Shown: piece by piece, positions 42,419 to 51,406 of the stretch
Numbering within the stretch: the first letter of the stretch is position 1
Layout: the number at the start of each line of letters is the position of its first letter
Source: JAFMKE01 sp037624485
Lineage (GTDB): Bacteria > Bacteroidota > Bacteroidia > Chitinophagales > UBA8649
Direction of reading: 5' to 3'
Length of the DNA: 64,000 nucleotides
NCBI GenBank assembly: GCA_037624485.1
Contig: JASJJC010000021.1
Span: 1 to 64,000 of the forward strand
Program-made: the position numbers and the translations under genes
The notes under the pieces: generated by a model
The model's database searches: none
Seen by the model: only the letters and a program-made list of their open reading frames with translations
Told to the model about the DNA's origin: nothing

Positions 42419-43174
42419 TTATTCTTCTGTTTTTTCTTCTTCAGCTGTTTCAGTAGTCTCTTCAGGAGCAACATCTTCAGCCGGAGCTTCTTCAGTAGTC
42501 TCTTCAGCCGGAGTCTCTTCAGGAGCAACATCTTCAGCCGGAGCTTCTTCAGTAGTCTCTTCAGGAGCAGCTTCTACAGCCGGAACTTCTTCAGTAGCCT
42601 CTTCAGCCGGAGCTTCTTGAGTAGTTTCTTCAGCCGGAGCTGTTTCAGTAGCTTCTTCAACACCAGCTTCTTCAGCTAGTTTAGCTGCTTCAGCAGCCAC
42701 AGCTTCAGCTTCAACAGCAGCTTCAGCTTCAGCTTTAGCTACCAATTTAGCGGAACGTTTAGTTGCTTCTTCAGTATTTCTCTTCGTACGCTTCTCTTCA
42801 ATTTTTTGAAGTTCTTTTTCTAATCTAGCTTGAACTTTAGTCATCTTAGCTTCAACCCATTCCGCATAAAGTTTGTCTGCTTCATCTTGATCGAAGGCAC
42901 CTTTAGTAACGCCTCTTTGAAGGTGCTTCTTATATAGAACTCCTTTAAAGGTTAGTACTTTTTTTGCGGTATTCGTGGGTTGCGCACCATCCATCACCCA
43001 TTTAAAGGCTTTGTCAACATCTAAGTTGATTGTAGCTGGCACAGTTAGTGGATTGTAATCCCCAATTCGTTCAATAAATTTACCATCACGCTTATTTCTT
43101 GAATCGGCAACGATAATATGGTAGAAAGGTCTTTTTGATCTACCGTGTCTTTGTAATCTGATTTTTACTGGCAT
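42419..43174 (-). CDS. rpsP: 30S ribosomal protein S16 with long repetitive tail
   Basis: S16 is a 30S assembly protein. The S16 domain occupies residues 1 to about 85, starting VKIRLQRHGRSKRPFYHI. A Lys/Arg/Glu-rich helical segment follows (about 85-160), then an Ala/Glu/Pro/Thr-rich acidic tail to residue 251 with repeats such as EEAPAEDVAPEET, encoded by a perfect 52-base direct repeat. Bacteroidota S16 often has an extension, but this one triples the usual 80-90 residue length. It has a -7 box at 43231-43238. Confidence 0.96.
   Translation of the reverse strand: MPVKIRLQRHGRSKRPFYHIIVADSRNKRDGKFIERIGDYNPLTVPATINLDVDKAFKWVMDGAQPTNTAKKVLTFKGVLYKKHLQRGVTKGAFDQDEADKLYAEWVEAKMTKVQARLEKELQKIEEKRTKRNTEEATKRSAKLVAKAEAEAAVEAEAVAAEAAKLAEEAGVEEATETAPAEETTQEAPAEEATEEVPAVEAAPEETTEEAPAEDVAPEETPAEETTEEAPAEDVAPEETTETAEEEKTEE
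42456..42564. repeat. 52-base direct repeat within rpsP
   Basis: Positions 42456-42507 and 42513-42564 are identical over 52 bases with a 57-base (19-codon) period. The neighbouring sequence up to about 42660 contains shorter degenerate copies. This keeps the reading frame and encodes the acidic tail of S16. Confidence 0.93.
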
Positions 43175-43230
43175 AAAATTAATTTAGCTTTGTAATTGTT
43201 AAAAAATATCCGCTTCTCAAAAACGGAGTG

Positions 43231-43238
43231 CAAAAGTA
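43231..43238 (-). promoter_or_regulatory. rpsP operon promoter -7 element
   Basis: Minus strand reads TACTTTTG followed by CACTCCG, 56 bases before the rpsP ATG. Shares the TTTGCACTCCG string with rplS. Confidence 0.6.
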
Positions 43239-43248
43239 ATATTAATTT

Positions 43249-43686
43249 TTATTCTTTTGTTAATGATTTTTCTATTTTGTCACCCAATTGATCTAAACCT
43301 GATGCAGAGAGCATTTCCATGGCTTTTATCTTAAGGTAATCTTCCAATAAGGCTTTGTCATCCTCACTTACATTGTCCTTAATATATGCTCCTTTATCTT
43401 GAAGGGCTTTCCCCTCTTCTTTCAATTGCTCAAGGCCTTTCATATCTCCTGCTTTTAACAATACAATCGCTTTGTTCATGTAGTCATTGAATGCGCCAGC
43501 AAACTCAGTAAGTTCTATGCTTTCAAAACTAGGCACCTCAATTTCTTTCTTTTCATTTCCAGGTATATCTCCTACTTCACTGATATCTTCTACTTCATTA
43601 GTTGCTGTACTTTCAGGTGTTTCACTATTGCAAGATGATAGGGCAAAAATCAGGAATATAAGTCCTAACAAATTTATTTTTCTCAT
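43249..43686 (-). CDS. Hypothetical lipoprotein
   Basis: Predicted lipoprotein, function unknown. From ATG 43686 it has 145 residues: a short signal (MRKINLLGLIFLIF) and lipobox ALSSC, with Cys about 19, then an acidic, helical mature part (KAGDMKGLEQLKEEGKALQD near residue 80). The frame is open 13 codons further upstream to 43725, but the signal peptide begins at 43686. No homologous family was recognised. It lies between fadD and rpsP with its own -7 box. Confidence 0.75.
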   Translation of the reverse strand: MRKINLLGLIFLIFALSSCNSETPESTATNEVEDISEVGDIPGNEKKEIEVPSFESIELTEFAGAFNDYMNKAIVLLKAGDMKGLEQLKEEGKALQDKGAYIKDNVSEDDKALLEDYLKIKAMEMLSASGLDQLGDKIEKSLTKE

Positions 43687-43763
43687 AGCTAAATCATTTA
43701 TTAAATTAATGCTTTGAAGATACATTATTTGGTTTGAACATATGCCTTATGGTTGAGCTGACA

Positions 43764-43771
43764 CAAAAGTA
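43764..43771 (-). promoter_or_regulatory. Lipoprotein gene promoter -7 element
   Basis: Minus strand reads TACTTTTG, a full consensus match, in the gap between the acyl-CoA synthetase stop and the lipoprotein ATG (about 77 bases before it). Confidence 0.5.
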
Positions 43772-43786
43772 CAAGCGGATTATTTA

Positions 43787-45430
43787 CTATTCGAAAATTA
43801 CCGATTCTTTCTGGCCATACCAGCTCAAGTAGCTGTCTCGATGGATTTTCTCGATACTATTCCGTTTAACTTTCATGGTTGGAGTTGTCAAGCCATTTTC
43901 TACATTCCAATCTGATTGCATTACGATTACTTTCTCAAGTTTTTCATGCTTTTCAAATATTGGGTGTACTTCTTTTAAGCTTATGGCTAAACTAGCTGTC
44001 AGCTCTTCTTTTGATTTCGAATGACCCAATTCTGAGCGAGTGATTAGAGCAATAGGCATAGGTAACCCTGTTCCCACAATGCAAATTTGCTCAATATCAG
44101 TATTTTTTGAAAACTCTAATTCAATAGGTGAGGGTGAAATGTATTTGCCTTTATCTGTTTTAAACTGGTCTTTTACTCGTCCAATAATGGTAAGGAAACC
44201 TTCTTGATCGTATTCACCACAATCGCCAGTTTTGAAGTAGCCATCTTCATCAAAAACTTCTGCGGTTACCTCCGGATTTTTGTAGTACCCTTTAAACATA
44301 CATTTATTCTTAATGCAAATTTCTCCATCATTAGATAATTTAATTTGTACACCTGACCAAGGTTTCCCGACAGTTCCAGTTTTATTATCCTCTGGAAGGT
44401 TCTTGTGCGACAAAACGCAATCCTCAGTCATCCCATAAACTTCCAAAATAGTAATCCCAATTGTTTTGTACCATTCAATCAGGCTAGCAGCCAATGGAGC
44501 CGCACCAGAAATACAATATTTTGCACTACCTAATCCTAATTTCTCTTTTAATTTCTTCTTAATTACAGAACTTATAATAGGTATTTTTAAAAGAATGTTC
44601 AATTTCCTTTGTGGTAATTTTTCTAGAATCTTTTCTTGAAATTTTGTCCATATTCTGGGCACGGCAAAAAACAAATGCGGCTTACACTCACCTAGGTTAG
44701 AGGCAAAAGTTGCTAAAGATTCTGCAAAGGTAAACTCCGCCCCTTTATAGATGCCAAATGTTCCAATACCCATTCGCTCTGCCACATGCGCTAGAGGTAA
44801 GTAAGAAAATAATCGAGGGTGGTTATCTAGCTTCAGCTCTTTGCTGAAAATCTTTACACTTTCAGCAAAATTTCCAATACTATGCATCACACCCTTTGGT
44901 ATTCCTGTAGTTCCTGAAGTGTATATAATAGTATGTAGATCGTCAAGATCAGGATTAGGCATATCTTGAAGTGCTATGCCATCTTTGACGATATCTTCCC
45001 ACTGCTTGCCTTCTTGAATGCCAAATAAGCCGAGTCCTACTATAGGAATATCCGGAATCCCTCCTTTTTGGGGCTCAAAATTATCAAGTTTACCTATGAT
45101 AATAGCTTTTGATTCACTGTGCACCAGTACTTGGTTTATCCCTTCCGCATTTAAAGTAGGGTAGATAGGAATAGAAACATGATCAGCCATCATAATCGCT
45201 AAATCTGCCATAATCCAATGGGCGCAATTTTTAGATAATAAGGCAATATGACTCCGTCTTGGTAAATTTAAAGACTTTAAGTAGGTCGCTATCTTGCGCG
45301 CTTCTTGGCCTGCTTCTTGAAAGGTATAGTTAAGCACATCCCCTTCAATATGCTGTTTGAAGAAAATTCTATTGGGGGTTTGCAATTCCCAATGCAAAAA
45401 AGCATCTAATGGAGTTTGTAGTTTGGTCAT
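43787..45430 (-). CDS. Long-chain acyl-CoA synthetase, AMP-forming
   Basis: Activates fatty acids to acyl-CoA with ATP through an acyl-adenylate. The 547-residue adenylating enzyme has YTSGTTGIPKGVMHS (about 169-183), EVYGMTEDC (about 322-330) and GYFKTGDCGEYDQEGFL (about 393-409), then the C-terminal IIGRVKDQFKTDKGKYISP. Chain length preference cannot be told. It appears monocistronic. Confidence 0.9.
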   Translation of the reverse strand: MTKLQTPLDAFLHWELQTPNRIFFKQHIEGDVLNYTFQEAGQEARKIATYLKSLNLPRRSHIALLSKNCAHWIMADLAIMMADHVSIPIYPTLNAEGINQVLVHSESKAIIIGKLDNFEPQKGGIPDIPIVGLGLFGIQEGKQWEDIVKDGIALQDMPNPDLDDLHTIIYTSGTTGIPKGVMHSIGNFAESVKIFSKELKLDNHPRLFSYLPLAHVAERMGIGTFGIYKGAEFTFAESLATFASNLGECKPHLFFAVPRIWTKFQEKILEKLPQRKLNILLKIPIISSVIKKKLKEKLGLGSAKYCISGAAPLAASLIEWYKTIGITILEVYGMTEDCVLSHKNLPEDNKTGTVGKPWSGVQIKLSNDGEICIKNKCMFKGYYKNPEVTAEVFDEDGYFKTGDCGEYDQEGFLTIIGRVKDQFKTDKGKYISPSPIELEFSKNTDIEQICIVGTGLPMPIALITRSELGHSKSKEELTASLAISLKEVHPIFEKHEKLEKVIVMQSDWNVENGLTTPTMKVKRNSIEKIHRDSYLSWYGQKESVIFE

Positions 45431-45807
45431 GGTTAATATTTAAGCCCTAAATATAATAAAAGATTTTTCTTAATACCATTCTCTATCGCTTATGATCGCT
45501 ACCTGAGCTATCTTATCTTTCACCTTACATCTTTGCTTTGTATGTGCGCTAGAGTTCTCAGTTGAGTTAATGAAATTGTTTACATTTAATTAAAACAGTA
45601 GTTATAAAATTAAAAACATGTGAAAATTACTCATTTTACGTTTAAATTATAGCTTACACCATCTATCATCAGTAACTTTCATCGCTTTCTTTCAAACATT
45701 TTGCATACAATAAACTACACTTCTCAAAATGATATGGATTTTTATCCGTTTAGATGTTGTCTATTCAAAAGAATAAACTGCATTTTTGTTAGCGTAAAGT
45801 ATGTATC
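45431..45807. other. Intergenic region between fadD-like and ddl genes
   Basis: 377 AT-rich bases between two divergent genes. No open reading frame or RNA was recognised. A TATATTTA about 19 bases before the acyl-CoA synthetase ATG is a weak -7 candidate. Nothing convincing is seen before ddl. Confidence 0.55.
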
Positions 45808-46794
45808 ATGTCCCAAAAAATTAAACTCGCCATCTTAACTGGTGGCCCATCTTCAGAATTGGAGGTTTCTTTAAAGAGTGCTCGGGTAGTCTTGGAAAAT
45901 TTAGATCCACAGAAATACGATGCGCACTTGATCGATATGTCATCCCTTCCATGGCAAGTAAAAGACGCGCAGGGAAAGCTACATGATTTGGATTTAAACA
46001 CTTTCGGAATTGCAGGGGTCAATCATCAATATGAAGTTGCATTCTTGGCAATTCATGGTACACCAGCCGAAGATGGAAAAATACAAGGATATTTGGACTT
46101 AATTGGGGTTCCTTATTCATCCTGCTCAGTACTAGCTTCGGCAATAACATTTGATAAAGATATCACTAAGCAACTACTCAAGGAAATAGCTATTCCAATG
46201 GCGAAGTCTTTGTTGTTTACAAAATCTAATGGATTGAATATTCAAGATGTTAATGATAAATTAACTTATCCTGTATTTGTTAAACCCAATAAAAATGGTT
46301 CAAGTTATGGAGTTTCTAAAGTTAAAGAAGCAAGTGATTTTGAAGAGGCTCTATCTAATGCACTTAAATATGACGATGAAGTTCTCGTCGAAGAATTTAT
46401 AGATGGTCGAGAGTTAGCTTGTGGTCTTATGGAAGACCAAGGAGAATTAGTATGTTTTCCAATAACCGAAATTTCAACCGATAACGAATTCTTCGACTAT
46501 GATGCTAAATATTTAGGGAAATCTAGAGAAGTTACACCAGCACCTATAAGTGAGGAGCACAAGAAGCGTTGTTTTGAATGGACCAAGCAAATTTATAGGC
46601 ACTTAAAATTAACGGGAGCTGTGCGCGTAGATTATTTCTTAAAAGAGAATAAATTCTACCTTTTAGAGGTCAATACTATTCCTGGCTTATCAGCAGCGAG
46701 CTTATTGCCCCAGCAAGCTATGGCTCATGGTCTTTCTTTAGCCACATTTTTTGATAAGATAATCATAAATGCAATGCAAAAAGGAAACAATTAA
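45808..46794 (+). CDS. ddl: D-alanine--D-alanine ligase
   Basis: Makes the D-Ala-D-Ala dipeptide for peptidoglycan. The 328-residue ATP-grasp protein starts KLAILTGGPSSELEVSLKSA (about 4-23), has FVKPNKNGSSYGVSKV (about 157-172), VEEFIDGRELACGLM (about 194-208) and the C-terminal LEVNTIPGLSAASLLPQQA segment with metal-binding residues. It heads a cluster of envelope genes. The PASTA gene begins 56 bases later with its own promoter. Confidence 0.96.
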   Translation: MSQKIKLAILTGGPSSELEVSLKSARVVLENLDPQKYDAHLIDMSSLPWQVKDAQGKLHDLDLNTFGIAGVNHQYEVAFLAIHGTPAEDGKIQGYLDLIGVPYSSCSVLASAITFDKDITKQLLKEIAIPMAKSLLFTKSNGLNIQDVNDKLTYPVFVKPNKNGSSYGVSKVKEASDFEEALSNALKYDDEVLVEEFIDGRELACGLMEDQGELVCFPITEISTDNEFFDYDAKYLGKSREVTPAPISEEHKKRCFEWTKQIYRHLKLTGAVRVDYFLKENKFYLLEVNTIPGLSAASLLPQQAMAHGLSLATFFDKIIINAMQKGNN

Positions 46795-46838
46795 AGCCAA
46801 TAAAATCGAATAAAATCCGTTTTACTCCTAATAAATAA

Positions 46839-46846
46839 TATTTTTG
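46839..46846 (+). promoter_or_regulatory. PASTA-gene promoter, leaderless geometry
   Basis: TATTTTTG, a full -7 consensus, ends four bases (CAAA) before the ATG at 46851. Confidence 0.45.
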
Positions 46847-46850
46847 CAAA

Positions 46851-47732
46851 ATGAAAGAATGGCTGTCCTTTTTAATAAGCAAAACCTTGTGGAAACACTT
46901 AGGGCTTATTTTGATAGCCTTTTTTGTTTTTGTAATTCTTTTGTTTAAATGGTTTGATCTTTACAGTTTACATGGAGAGTCCTTAACTCTAAATGACTTA
47001 AATGAACTCACCATTGAGCAAGCGATAGAAGTCCTGCAAGAAAAAGAATTGAATTATAATATTGTTGATTCGGCATCCTTTAATCCTGATTTCTTGCCGC
47101 ATGCGGTTATCCAGCAAGACCCAGCACCTAATTCTAAAGTGAAGAAAGGAAGAACTGTTTATCTATGGTTGAATGCAGGGGCACCGCCTTTCAAAGCGAT
47201 TCCTTGTCTAATGGGTAATGCGACTTTGGAGGAAGCATTTGATCGCTTACCGCAAGTGGGGTTCGACATAGGTGATATAGATTACATACCGATGGAGGAG
47301 TTAAAGGAGGGGAATCCTATTTTGAAAATGCTTATTGAAGATGAAGAAATAGTCTGTGGAGACAAAGCACAATATGGAACAAAAATCGATTTGATTGTAG
47401 GCGAAAAGGCAGGTGCTAACAAAGTAAAAGTCCCTCTACTTTTAGGGAAAACATTGGCTGAAGCCGAGTTTTTATTGAATGCTGATTTAAATTTTGGAAC
47501 TGTAATATATGAAGAGGATGGGCTTATAGATTCTTCAAGTGCGATTATTTATAAGCAGCTCCCTAATTACGGAAATGAGCCTATTCGTGTAGGAAGTACC
47601 ATTGATATCTGGTTGCAGCAAGATTTACCCGAAGAGGTCAGTGAGCGTTTACAAACTATTAAAAATGACACCAGTGAATCGGTGTCTTTGATTGATGCAT
47701 TACAAGAAATAAACTATGCAGATGAAGATTAG
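46851..47732 (+). CDS. PASTA-domain membrane protein
   Basis: A 293-residue protein with one N-terminal helix (about 17-36) and three periplasmic PASTA domains (about 45-113, 116-185, 190-262). The first has the typical EQAIEVLQEKELNYNIV...QQDPAPNSKVKKGRTVYLW layout. PASTA domains bind peptidoglycan or muropeptides. Placement right after ddl is conserved in Bacteroidota and fits a cell-wall role. There is no kinase or transpeptidase domain. Its 3' end overlaps the next gene by 17 bases. Confidence 0.88.
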   Translation: MKEWLSFLISKTLWKHLGLILIAFFVFVILLFKWFDLYSLHGESLTLNDLNELTIEQAIEVLQEKELNYNIVDSASFNPDFLPHAVIQQDPAPNSKVKKGRTVYLWLNAGAPPFKAIPCLMGNATLEEAFDRLPQVGFDIGDIDYIPMEELKEGNPILKMLIEDEEIVCGDKAQYGTKIDLIVGEKAGANKVKVPLLLGKTLAEAEFLLNADLNFGTVIYEEDGLIDSSSAIIYKQLPNYGNEPIRVGSTIDIWLQQDLPEEVSERLQTIKNDTSESVSLIDALQEINYADED

Positions 47733-49974
47733 AGTCATTTTATTATTCCTAAGTTCTATCCTAATCGGTATAAGTTTTGGTCAAAATGAGCGGTTAAGCC
47801 CCATTGGCCAAAATTCAAGCCTCCAGCAATATGCTGGACAAGCTAAACTCGATTTTGTCTATGAAAACATAGTTCTTACATCAGACACCTTGTCTTTGCC
47901 ATTTATCGACGAGTTTTCTATACCATCCCTGCGGCCTTATGATTTTGCATTGACAACTATCTCGGACACCTCTCTTTATGCAGCAGGCAACTGTATTGAG
48001 AATGGAGATTTCACCTTACAAACTGGATATTTTAATACCAATCCTAGTTTCACTTATTTTTATGATACCATTAATGATGTTGTCGATTCTGTGGTGAATG
48101 CGTCACTAAGTGTTGAGTTTTTTGGCGCTTCTACATGTTTTCCAACACCGTCAAATACTTCGGTTTTTTGGCCCTTGGCATATACATTTACTTTCGATTC
48201 AATATCAGGTGCTAAATTGGACTCTGTTGCACTGCCTGCTGATAGCAGTTTTCAGTTTGCTGCTATTTATTTTGGAACGCTTCATCCCAATGCTAAATGG
48301 ATAGATAATTATGCTTTTCAAAACACTACCTTCCCTGTTGATCCGCCTACAATCGGCGTGGCAACCTTGGATGGCTTGAATGAATTTGGAAGACCGTATA
48401 ATAATTCGGTTGTTAATCCTGTCGGGAATGCGGATGTATTGACATCTAAGCCAATTGATTTGAGTGGCTTGATGAATGATAGTGCAGTTTTTGTTAGCTT
48501 TTTTGTGCAAGCGCAGGGGAGAGGTGATTTACCCAACACCCCCGATTCATTGGTTCTGGAGTTTAAAAATGAATTTGAGCAAGAATGGGTTAAGGTATGG
48601 GCTATAAATATCGATGATTTAGCTACAGATAAATTTAAGCAGTACTATGTAGAAGTAAGAGATACTAATTTAGTCGCTGGTCCGCGTTACTTCTATAAAG
48701 ATTTTCAATTTAGATTTAGAAACATCGCTAGCTTAAGTGGGAACAATGACCATTGGCACATTGACTATGTACGTTTAGATAAAGACCGATCATTGTTGGA
48801 ACAAGATACGGTCATACGAGATGTTGCTTTTTTATATGATTTCCCAAATACCTTAGCCAAATATAGTATGTTGCCTTGGAGTCAGTTTCAAGCAGGAGCC
48901 GATTCTTTTGCCAGTGAGATTGAAATTCCAATACGCGATAATGGACAAATAAATGGAGTTTCCGCGGGGTCTTTCCCTATTGCATTGCTCGTTACAGATT
49001 CCCTTGATACCGATACAATTTTTGAGTTGAACGGATTAAATTTCAATCCAACCTCGGAAATAAAGAACCAAGTGTTTATGCCGATTTCAGATTTTGTAAA
49101 ACCTAATTTTCAAGGCGATTCGATTTGTCTGAATGCAGGAATGGGAATTTATCCGACGTCTAGAAATTTGATCTTTAGCAATGACACTACCTTTAGTCAA
49201 ATTTGTTTCGATAAAGTAATGGCCTATGATGATGGTTCTGCTGAAAGAGCTTACGGCTTGAGTGGCAATCCCAATGAAGTAAAGAAATTTGCTTATAAAT
49301 TTAATGTTGCTCATCCAGATACACTTGCCGCAATTCAAGTTCATTTCTCTAATATAGATGAGGACGTGAGCAATTTAGTGTTTAGTTTTTATGCTTGGGA
49401 TAGTCTGGAGATTAACCAGCCCTTGTCCTACGAAAATCAAATAGGAGTGATTGAAAATAAGAAACCTAGCTACATCGATTTGGTCAATGGGTTTGTGACT
49501 TTTGCCTTTGATACGCCCATATTAGTAACGGATGATTTCTATATTGGTTGGGCGCAAACCGACTCTAGAAATTTGCAAATTGGCTTTGATAAAAACAGCA
49601 CGAAAGGACGCGCCAACATGTATACCTACACCAGCAGTACTTGGCGACCATCCGCAATTACAGAGGAAGGTTCTCCTATGCTCCGGGCAGTTTTAGATGC
49701 AGATTTTATTTTTGAACCACCCACAGGAATTCAAAGTGTTTATACAAATAGTGTTTTGGAAGTTTATCCAAACCCAAGCCATGATATCTTTAACATTTAT
49801 TTACCTGAAGACGGATATAAAAACTCACTTATGGTCTATGATCTTTCCGGCAATTTGATTTTGAATCAAACAAATAGTTTACAAGTTAATCTGAGTCAAT
49901 ATTCAAGTGGTATGTACCTGCTTCAAGTCAGCGTTGGGAATAATTCATACCGCGCTAAGCTAATCAAACGATAA
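47716..49974 (+). CDS. T9SS-exported protein of unknown function
   Basis: A 752-residue secreted protein with signal peptide (about 3-22, ending ISFGQ) and a C-terminal type IX sorting domain that starts near VLEVYPNPSHDIFN and ends YRAKLIKR. The middle is beta-rich, with no catalytic motif recognised; the segment around residues 200-350 looks like a jelly-roll or concanavalin-like fold. Start could be ATG 47716 or 47722. It overlaps the PASTA gene, so it is made from the same transcript, which hints at envelope or surface function. Confidence 0.85.
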   Translation: MQMKIRVILLFLSSILIGISFGQNERLSPIGQNSSLQQYAGQAKLDFVYENIVLTSDTLSLPFIDEFSIPSLRPYDFALTTISDTSLYAAGNCIENGDFTLQTGYFNTNPSFTYFYDTINDVVDSVVNASLSVEFFGASTCFPTPSNTSVFWPLAYTFTFDSISGAKLDSVALPADSSFQFAAIYFGTLHPNAKWIDNYAFQNTTFPVDPPTIGVATLDGLNEFGRPYNNSVVNPVGNADVLTSKPIDLSGLMNDSAVFVSFFVQAQGRGDLPNTPDSLVLEFKNEFEQEWVKVWAINIDDLATDKFKQYYVEVRDTNLVAGPRYFYKDFQFRFRNIASLSGNNDHWHIDYVRLDKDRSLLEQDTVIRDVAFLYDFPNTLAKYSMLPWSQFQAGADSFASEIEIPIRDNGQINGVSAGSFPIALLVTDSLDTDTIFELNGLNFNPTSEIKNQVFMPISDFVKPNFQGDSICLNAGMGIYPTSRNLIFSNDTTFSQICFDKVMAYDDGSAERAYGLSGNPNEVKKFAYKFNVAHPDTLAAIQVHFSNIDEDVSNLVFSFYAWDSLEINQPLSYENQIGVIENKKPSYIDLVNGFVTFAFDTPILVTDDFYIGWAQTDSRNLQIGFDKNSTKGRANMYTYTSSTWRPSAITEEGSPMLRAVLDADFIFEPPTGIQSVYTNSVLEVYPNPSHDIFNIYLPEDGYKNSLMVYDLSGNLILNQTNSLQVNLSQYSSGMYLLQVSVGNNSYRAKLIKR

Positions 49975-49975
49975 T

Positions 49976-50377
49976 ATGAACCATACAAGGATAATAGTAT
50001 TTGATGGGGTTTGTAATTTGTGTAATTTATCCGTCCAATTGGTCCTCAAGTATGACAAAAATGCCCACTTCTCATTTGCCTCCTTACAAGGTGAATTTGG
50101 ACAAAACCTACTCAAACAAAAAGCATTAGACTCTAAGACATTCGATTCTTTCATTTTGCTCGAGGGTAATCAACTCTACACTCAATCCACTGCAGCTTTG
50201 CGGGTAGCTAAAAAAATGAGTTTTCCTTTTTTCTTATTTTATCCTTTTATTTTAGTTCCTAAATTTATTCGAGACGCCATCTACGACTTTATAGCCAATA
50301 ATAGATATAAATGGTTTGGAAAAGCAGAATCGTGTATGATGCCGGATTCCGAGGTGCAGCAAAGATTTATTCCTTAA
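49976..50377 (+). CDS. DCC-family thiol-disulfide oxidoreductase-like protein
   Basis: A 133-residue protein of the DUF393/DCC family. The N-terminal FDGVCNLCNLSVQ (about 9-21) contains the CxxC pair of a thioredoxin-like fold. Function is unknown; thiol exchange is inferred. It begins one base after the T9SS gene and precedes mltG by 9 bases. Confidence 0.86.
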   Translation: MNHTRIIVFDGVCNLCNLSVQLVLKYDKNAHFSFASLQGEFGQNLLKQKALDSKTFDSFILLEGNQLYTQSTAALRVAKKMSFPFFLFYPFILVPKFIRDAIYDFIANNRYKWFGKAESCMMPDSEVQQRFIP

Positions 50378-50386
50378 ATTTGCTCA

Positions 50387-51406
50387 ATGATTAAAAAGCT
50401 GAAATACCTCGTTATTGGATTATTCCTAGTAGGTTGCTTTGTCTCATTTTATGCCTATTCCTTTTTCTTTGGGGTAAGCGTATATCAACAAACGGATTTT
50501 TATTTACCTACAGGGTCTACTTATGAAACGCTTTTAAATACATTAAAAAAAGAAGATCTAATCAATAATGAAAGGGTTTTCTTAGTTCTGGCAGAGAAGA
50601 TGAACCTAAAGAACAATATCTATCCTGGATATTATTTAATCGAAGAAGGAACTTCAAACTATGAGCTTATCGCAATCCTTCGAGGAGGTATGCAAACACC
50701 CGTCAAACTGGTCATTAATAATATAAACTTTAAGCAAGACTTAGCTGCGAAAATTGCCAGTCAAATTGAGCGAGATTCTTCAAGCATCTACACCTTTCTT
50801 TTTGATGAGGAGAGGATAGCGGAGTTGGGGTATGAAGTGGACAATATCTCTTGCCTGTTTTTGCCAAACACTTACGAAGTGTATTGGAACCTAAGTTTAG
50901 AGTCCTTATTGGCTAAATTTACTCAAGCGCATCAAAGCTTTTGGAATGAGAGTCGATTGCAACAAGCTGCCAATAAAGGCCTGTCGAGCAATGAAGTTTT
51001 TATTTTAGCATCGATTGTGGAAAAGGAGTATAAGTATGCAAGCGAACGCAGACGCATTGCTGGGGTCTATGTTAATCGCTTAAAGATAGGGATGAAATTA
51101 CAAGCTGATCCTACGGTTAAATTTGCTTTAGGTGATTTGTCGATTAAACGGATATTGACGGTTCATACAGCGCACAATCATCGCTACAACACCTATTATC
51201 ATGCGGACTTGCCACCTGGCCCTATTTGTTTACCTGAAACATCTACTATAGACGATGTTCTTCAAGCGGAGGAGCATAATTTTCTATATTTTTGTGCGAA
51301 AGCGGATTTGTCAGGATATCATACCTTTACAAAAAGTTATAATGATCACCTTAAAGCGGCAAGATTGTATCATGCAGCTTTGAACAAATTGCGAATTTAT
51401 GAGTAA
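50387..51406 (+). CDS. mltG: Endolytic murein transglycosylase MltG
   Basis: Cleaves nascent glycan strands and so sets their length. The 339-residue protein has one N-terminal helix (about 6-28), a LysM-like region, then the YceG core with the catalytic Glu in SIVEKEYKYASERRRIAGVY (about 207-226) and HTAHNHRYNTYYHADLPPGP (about 262-281). Length and order match the family. It overlaps the next gene by 8 bases. Confidence 0.95.
   Translation: MIKKLKYLVIGLFLVGCFVSFYAYSFFFGVSVYQQTDFYLPTGSTYETLLNTLKKEDLINNERVFLVLAEKMNLKNNIYPGYYLIEEGTSNYELIAILRGGMQTPVKLVINNINFKQDLAAKIASQIERDSSSIYTFLFDEERIAELGYEVDNISCLFLPNTYEVYWNLSLESLLAKFTQAHQSFWNESRLQQAANKGLSSNEVFILASIVEKEYKYASERRRIAGVYVNRLKIGMKLQADPTVKFALGDLSIKRILTVHTAHNHRYNTYYHADLPPGPICLPETSTIDDVLQAEEHNFLYFCAKADLSGYHTFTKSYNDHLKAARLYHAALNKLRIYE

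Noticed and set aside
45431..45807. Small RNA or riboswitch in the longest internal gap
   Set aside because: No stable hairpin, conserved aptamer-like core or terminator was seen; the stretch is simply AT-rich.
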